Notes under the pieces: generated by a model | What the model was told of the DNA's origin: nothing | The model's database searches: none | Seen by the model: only the letters and a program-made list of their open reading frames with translations | Position numbers and translations under genes: made by a program | Part shown: positions 44,106 through 47,822 of the stretch, in pieces | How the letters are laid out: each line of letters begins with the position of its first letter | Position numbering within the stretch: the stretch's first letter is position 1 | From: an uncultured Granulosicoccaceae bacterium | GTDB lineage: Bacteria > Pseudomonadota > Gammaproteobacteria > Granulosicoccales > Granulosicoccaceae | Reading direction: 5' to 3' | Assembly (NCBI GenBank): GCA_937922945.1 | Contig: CAKZUP010000117.1 | Location: 1 to 47,822 of the forward strand | DNA: 47,822 nt

Positions 44106-44945
44106 ATGAAAATTGATTCGCACCAACATCTATGGCAACCATTACGCGGTGATTACGACTGGATGCCGGAAGACAACGAGATTTTATTTCGCGCCTATTC
44201 CCCGCAAGATCTGGAAAATGAGCTTGTTGCTAACGGTATAGATGGAACGGTTTTAGTGCAGGCGGCAGCAACGGTGAATGAGACCGAATACATGCTCGGG
44301 ATGGCTGATGCAACCCCCTTCATTAAAGGCGTTGTTGGATGGATTGATTTTGAGCAGCCTGATCACCTGCAACACTTAAAACGCCTTGCAAAGCACCCGA
44401 AGTTTCTTGGCGTTCGGCCAATGATTCAGGATATACCTGATGTTAACTGGATGCTGCGCGACGATATTCAACGTACATTTGAAGCGGTTATTGAACTGGA
44501 TCTGACGTTCGATGCGTTGGGCTTTCCTGTGCACTTGCCTAATTTTCACAAACTGGTATCGCGCTACCCTTCGATGCGTGTGGTTTATGATCACTGCATG
44601 AAGCCGCAGATTAGAGATCAACGCAAAGGCAGAGATGCGTTCAGTGAGTGGGCCGATGGCATATCGTTATTGGCATCAGAAACCAGTGGCTACTGCAAAC
44701 TATCGGGTCTGGTAACAGAGGCTGATTCAGGTTTCACCTCAGATGATCTTCGACCTTTTACCGATCATGTGTTGCAAGCGTTTGGCGCAAATCGCGTTAT
44801 GTGGGGTTCTGACTGGCCTGTATGTCGATTGGAATTGGAGTACGGTGACTGGTTCAGCTTAGCCTCGGAGTTAATTTCACATTTGAGTGAGTCGGATAAG
44901 GCAGACGTATTCGGTGGAACGGCCAGGCGGTTTTATAGGATCTAG
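44106..44945 (+). CDS. Amidohydrolase 2-family sugar lactonase-like enzyme
   Basis: About 279 residues with a TIM-barrel metal hydrolase pattern. The N-terminal metal motif is DSHQHLW (H6 and H8), with YDHCMKP later and the conserved Asp in RVMWGSDWPVC. The closest described relatives are L-fucono- and L-rhamnono-lactonases and 2-pyrone-4,6-dicarboxylate hydrolases. In this operon a sugar-acid lactonase role is the best guess, following dehydrogenase oxidation of an aldose. ATG 44106 is used; an in-frame TTG at 44097 overlaps the previous stop (TTGA) and is an alternative. The gene ends the sugar operon. Confidence 0.88.
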   Translation: MKIDSHQHLWQPLRGDYDWMPEDNEILFRAYSPQDLENELVANGIDGTVLVQAAATVNETEYMLGMADATPFIKGVVGWIDFEQPDHLQHLKRLAKHPKFLGVRPMIQDIPDVNWMLRDDIQRTFEAVIELDLTFDALGFPVHLPNFHKLVSRYPSMRVVYDHCMKPQIRDQRKGRDAFSEWADGISLLASETSGYCKLSGLVTEADSGFTSDDLRPFTDHVLQAFGANRVMWGSDWPVCRLELEYGDWFSLASELISHLSESDKADVFGGTARRFYRI

Positions 44946-45133
44946 GTTTTAAAAGCTCCAGCAATGTATTGCTTGAGATATGTATCCAATTTTTTATAGC
45001 CACCTGAGCTTACCAACTGTCCTTTTTGAAACTGCATTCTTGCATTTTCGCTAATCGCCCCGATAGCATTGGGCTTTTGTAACACTTGCAAAAAAACGTT
45101 GTACTTGCCTAATCCTGAGGTGTGGCCGCATTC
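44942..45133 (-). pseudogene. Possible minus-strand gene remnant
   Basis: Read on the minus strand, a stop-free 63-codon frame ends at 44942 with protein-like composition (NAIGAISENARMQFQKG, then GGYKKLDTYLKQYIAGAF). A TAG just upstream (45136-45134) blocks it, beyond which the same frame is again open to about 45190. Such an open frame is expected by chance about one time in twenty, so this is weak. I recognise no family. It overlaps the end of the amidohydrolase gene by 4 bases. Confidence 0.2.
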
Positions 45134-45384
45134 CTAAACCCTCAAACCTAACGGCTCGCTGGCATCCTTCACGCGGCGCTCTAATAACGTGTGTCCAAAA
45201 CTGCTGATTGTAAAGAATACTTGAAGATTTTAAGGGGAGATCTGGGCTGTTGGTCTATCCTTATGTCAACAGTGCTCGCTCTGAACAGTTCGGTGGCTAT
45301 CGAGAACAGCCCTGTTTAAACATGGACTGTAATGGTAGTCATCGTTTGAGACGGACCCAGCGCATTAAACCTGAGAATCACAAA
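45134..45384. other. Upstream region of hflK
   Basis: With the possible remnant this makes a gap of 439 bases. The frame of hflK is open back to 45250, but the added residues do not look like HflK. The region should hold the hflKC promoter, and I see no clear -35/-10 pair. Confidence 0.35.
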
Positions 45385-46563
45385 ATGGCAGATATAGAGC
45401 GGATACACGCAGGCGACCGCGTAAAGGCGAACGGATGGCAGCCGGGTGGCTCCCCCGAGGGTGGCGGCGGTCCGCCCGACTTGGAAGAAATATTCCGTGA
45501 GCAAAAAAAGAAGGTGGAGAATATCTTTGGTGGCAACCGTGCGCGTAAACGCGGCGGTGGCGGAGGAAATTCTGGCAATGGCTCGGGTAATGGAGCAGGT
45601 GGTTCTGGCGGCTCTGGTTCTAAACGACTAGGCGGTTTCGCAGGCATTATCGGCCTTGCAGTGCTTCTGGGTATCGTCTGGCTTATTTCCACAGCCTACT
45701 ACACAGTACCAAGTGACTCGGTAGGGCTGGTGACACGTTTTGGCAAATACCTGAAAGAGGAACCGGCGGGGCTGCATTTCAAGGTGCCCTGGGGCGCTGA
45801 TGAAGTGGTTATTGTGCCGGTAAAGCGGCAGCTGAAACAAGAATTCGGATTTTCCACACAAGGTGCCACGAACCGTGACCAGACTCGCTCGAACCATCAG
45901 GCGCAAAGTCAGATGGTAACGGGCGATCTGAACGCAGCCCTTGTTGAGTGGGTTGTTCAATATCGTATAGAAGATCCGAAAAAGTATATGTTCGATGTGC
46001 GTAACCCAGGTGAGACTTTGCGCGATTTATCAGAATCGGTGATGCGCGAAGTGGTGGGAGACAGAACCGTCGACGAAGTCATTACGATAGGCCGGCAGGA
46101 AATAGAGAATGAAGCCTTGATTAAAATGCAGGAACTCACAACCAAATACGGTATAGGCGTGAGTATTGACCAAGTGCAATTGAAGAATATTAATCCTCCG
46201 ACGCCAGTGCAGGAATCGTTTAATGAGGTGAATCAGGCACAGCAGGAAAAGGAGAGTCTTATTAATGCTGCTCGGCGCGAATACAACAAAGTGGTTCCAT
46301 TGGCTGAAGGTGAAAAAGATCAGCGAATACGTGCTGCTGATGGTTACCGTTTAAAGCGAATCAATGAAGCAGAAGGTGATGCAGCAAGATTTAATGCCGT
46401 TCTAACGGAGTACTTGAAAGCACCAGAGGTAACCAGACGACGAATTTATATTGAAACCTTGGAAGAGGTGCTACCAGGACTGGAATCTAAAATAATCATG
46501 GATGAACAATCACAGCAAGTGTTACCGCTACTGCCATTGGGTGGCAAAGGGCTACAACCATGA
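45385..46563 (+). CDS. hflK: HflK, FtsH-protease modulator subunit
   Basis: About 392 residues. A glycine-rich cytoplasmic start with GPPDLEEIF, as in HflK, is followed by one membrane helix (FAGIIGLAVLLGIVWLIS) and an SPFH/band-7 domain (VPSDSVGLVTRFGKYLKEEPAG), then a helical tail rich in Glu/Ala/Lys (QAQQEKESLINAARRE). The periplasmic HflKC complex forms a cage around FtsH and tunes its proteolysis of membrane proteins. The ATG at 45385 is chosen because MADIERIHAG starts the recognisable part; the upstream frame from a TTG at 45250 has an unlikely N-terminus. Its stop overlaps the hflC start. Confidence 0.93.
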   Translation: MADIERIHAGDRVKANGWQPGGSPEGGGGPPDLEEIFREQKKKVENIFGGNRARKRGGGGGNSGNGSGNGAGGSGGSGSKRLGGFAGIIGLAVLLGIVWLISTAYYTVPSDSVGLVTRFGKYLKEEPAGLHFKVPWGADEVVIVPVKRQLKQEFGFSTQGATNRDQTRSNHQAQSQMVTGDLNAALVEWVVQYRIEDPKKYMFDVRNPGETLRDLSESVMREVVGDRTVDEVITIGRQEIENEALIKMQELTTKYGIGVSIDQVQLKNINPPTPVQESFNEVNQAQQEKESLINAARREYNKVVPLAEGEKDQRIRAADGYRLKRINEAEGDAARFNAVLTEYLKAPEVTRRRIYIETLEEVLPGLESKIIMDEQSQQVLPLLPLGGKGLQP

Positions 46564-47507
46564 AAGTATTTGTTCTATTAATTATTGCGGCAATCGCGTT
46601 ACTTGTAACCAATGCGTTTTACAAGGTGCAAGAAACTGAACAAGTTATTATCACGCAATTTGGTAAACCGATAGGCGATGCGGTGACAACCGCTGGGCTT
46701 AAATTAAAGGTACCGTTTATTCAGAAAGTGAATCCTATCGAGAAGCGTATTCTGGAGTGGGATGGTAACCCGAGCAATATGCCAACTAAAGACAAACTCT
46801 ACATAGCGGTAGATTTGTTTGCGCGCTGGCAAATTGTTGATCCTCTTCAGTACTTCTTACGACTGCGCGATGAACGCAGTGCGCAATCACGCCTTGATGA
46901 CATTCTGGGTAGTGAAACGCGCAACGCGGTTGCCAAGCATGAACTCATTGAGATTATTCGCACCACAAAAGATAGACAGCCGTTGCTCGATGCATCGTTA
47001 ACTGAAGAAGACCAGGCGACGCTTGGATCCCTTGTGCCGATATCAAAAGGACGTAAGCGGGTTGAGGAAGAAATTTACAGTGCCGCTGCCGATAAAGTAA
47101 AAGTGTTCGGCATTGAGCTGCTGGATATTCGGTTTAAGCGTATTAATTACAATGAAAGTGTACGCCCCAAAATCTACGATCGCATGATCAGTGAGCGCCG
47201 ACAAATTGCAGAGCGTTTTCGTTCCGAGGGCAACGGTGAAGCCGCCCGTATAAACGGTAACAGAGGGCGTGAGCTGAATCGAATTCAATCGGAAGCTTAC
47301 CGTGAAGTAGAAGAAATACGCGGTGAGGCCGATGCGAAGGCGACTGAGATTTATGCAAATGCATATAATAAGAACGAGGAGTCGGTCGATTTCTTTGAGT
47401 TCCAGAAGACAATGGATATGTATAAGTCTGTGATTAAGGACAACACCACGCTTATGCTTTCAACTGAGAGTGAGGCGTTTAAGTATCTGAAGGGGATGAA
47501 TCCTTAG
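46560..47507 (+). CDS. hflC: HflC, FtsH-protease modulator subunit
   Basis: A 315-residue partner of HflK. A single N-terminal helix (VFVLLIIAAIALLVTNAFY) anchors the protein, and VQETEQVIITQFGKPIGDAV opens the SPFH/band-7 domain. YNESVRPKIYDRMISERRQIAERFRSEGNGEAARI is the conserved coiled part of HflC. The start ATGA overlaps the hflK stop, so the two are co-translated and made in matching amounts. A strong hairpin follows. The usual hfq-hflX genes are absent upstream in this window. Confidence 0.95.
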   Translation: MKVFVLLIIAAIALLVTNAFYKVQETEQVIITQFGKPIGDAVTTAGLKLKVPFIQKVNPIEKRILEWDGNPSNMPTKDKLYIAVDLFARWQIVDPLQYFLRLRDERSAQSRLDDILGSETRNAVAKHELIEIIRTTKDRQPLLDASLTEEDQATLGSLVPISKGRKRVEEEIYSAAADKVKVFGIELLDIRFKRINYNESVRPKIYDRMISERRQIAERFRSEGNGEAARINGNRGRELNRIQSEAYREVEEIRGEADAKATEIYANAYNKNEESVDFFEFQKTMDMYKSVIKDNTTLMLSTESEAFKYLKGMNP

Positions 47508-47544
47508 TTTGTAAAAGGGATCAAAAGGGGACAGGCTTTGAACC

Positions 47545-47576
47545 CACAACCGGCCACTGAGGCCGGTTGTGTTGTT
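47545..47576 (+). terminator. Strong hairpin after hflC
   Basis: An 11-base perfect stem (CACAACCGGCC at 47545-47555, GGCCGGTTGTG at 47561-47571) with loop ACTGA, then TTGTT. The tail is not a pure T-run, but position and stem strength favour a terminator for hflKC. Confidence 0.6.
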
Positions 47577-47822
47577 GGCTCGCTGTTATAACCCGGATAC
47601 TAACCCCTTATTCATTTGATAGCATCCTTGTAACTGGCTTTATGCAGTCTATATGAGCGGATGGAAGCTACCGCCTTAGGGCCATCAAATGCGTCGGTTT
47701 GTAACAGTATTAATTGGGTTCCACACTGTTACCGGTAAAACTGTTATCGGTAATACCTTTAGCGCTAATAAAGTTACCGGTTATACACCGCTGTAATGGT
47801 TGCCGAGGCCGTTGCGTTAGCT
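47577..47822. other. Gene-free right edge with phased repeats
   Basis: No supported gene. A short frame (47689-47796, about 35 codons from ATG) contains GTTACCGG at 47728, GTTATCGG at 47743 and GTTACCGG at 47773, spaced by 15 and 30 bases. There is no ribosome binding site, so coding is doubtful; repeated operator half-sites are an alternative. Confidence 0.3.

Overview
The window reads as the chromosome of a free-living, probably marine gammaproteobacterium. This is inferred from a sulfatase with its formylglycine-generating enzyme, a secreted GH16 glycanase, several sugar-type ABC components, HflK/HflC, and many lipoproteins and exported beta-rich proteins. Base composition looks mid-range and fairly even. 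I see no rRNA, tRNA, CRISPR array, phage genes or insertion sequence. The genus cannot be fixed from the sequence alone.

Layout. (1) 1-5446: a sulfated-glycan locus, with the 3' part of a sulfatase, a MalK-type ABC ATPase, a formylglycine-generating enzyme with both catalytic cysteines, and a secreted GH16 enzyme. (2) 5447-14558: a small membrane protein, a large M60-type (ImpA/SslE-like) lipoprotein protease on the minus strand, a ChaC-type gamma-glutamylcyclotransferase, and a lipoprotein translationally coupled to a secreted von Willebrand type D protein. (3) 14754-18434: an EamA transporter, then a LysR regulator divergent from three small exported proteins (two NTF2/SnoaL-like, one DUF5519-like). 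(4) 18669-28001: five tightly packed genes for circularly permuted ATP-grasp, alpha-E and transglutaminase-like proteins. The module occurs twice, once with ATP-grasp and alpha-E fused and once split, and ends in a 1120-residue transglutaminase/DUF2126 protein. (5) 28133-34559: a large SNF2-type helicase, a Tet-type MFS exporter and a DUF1349 protein. (6) 34616-44945: a sugar or sugar-acid uptake and oxidation locus. A minus-strand arm (SDR, DUF1479 oxygenase, zinc dehydrogenase) faces a plus-strand arm (binding protein, two enlarged permeases, ATPase, DUF4432 epimerase-like protein, sugar-lactonase-type amidohydrolase) across a shared control region. (7) 45385-47507: hflK-hflC, with a strong hairpin after it.

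How the genes fit together. Regions 1 and 6 suggest desulfation and cleavage of algal-type polysaccharides, and import and non-phosphorylative oxidation of a sugar; no sugar kinase or dehydratase is present. Region 4 is the best candidate for poorly understood biology. These families are known to co-occur and have been predicted to make peptide or amide bonds, with the transglutaminase-like partners cutting or transferring them, but I know of no established product. The tandem duplication, and the apparent loss of the ATP-grasp Lys-Pro/Gly-Gly stretch in the fused copy, are the most notable observations here.
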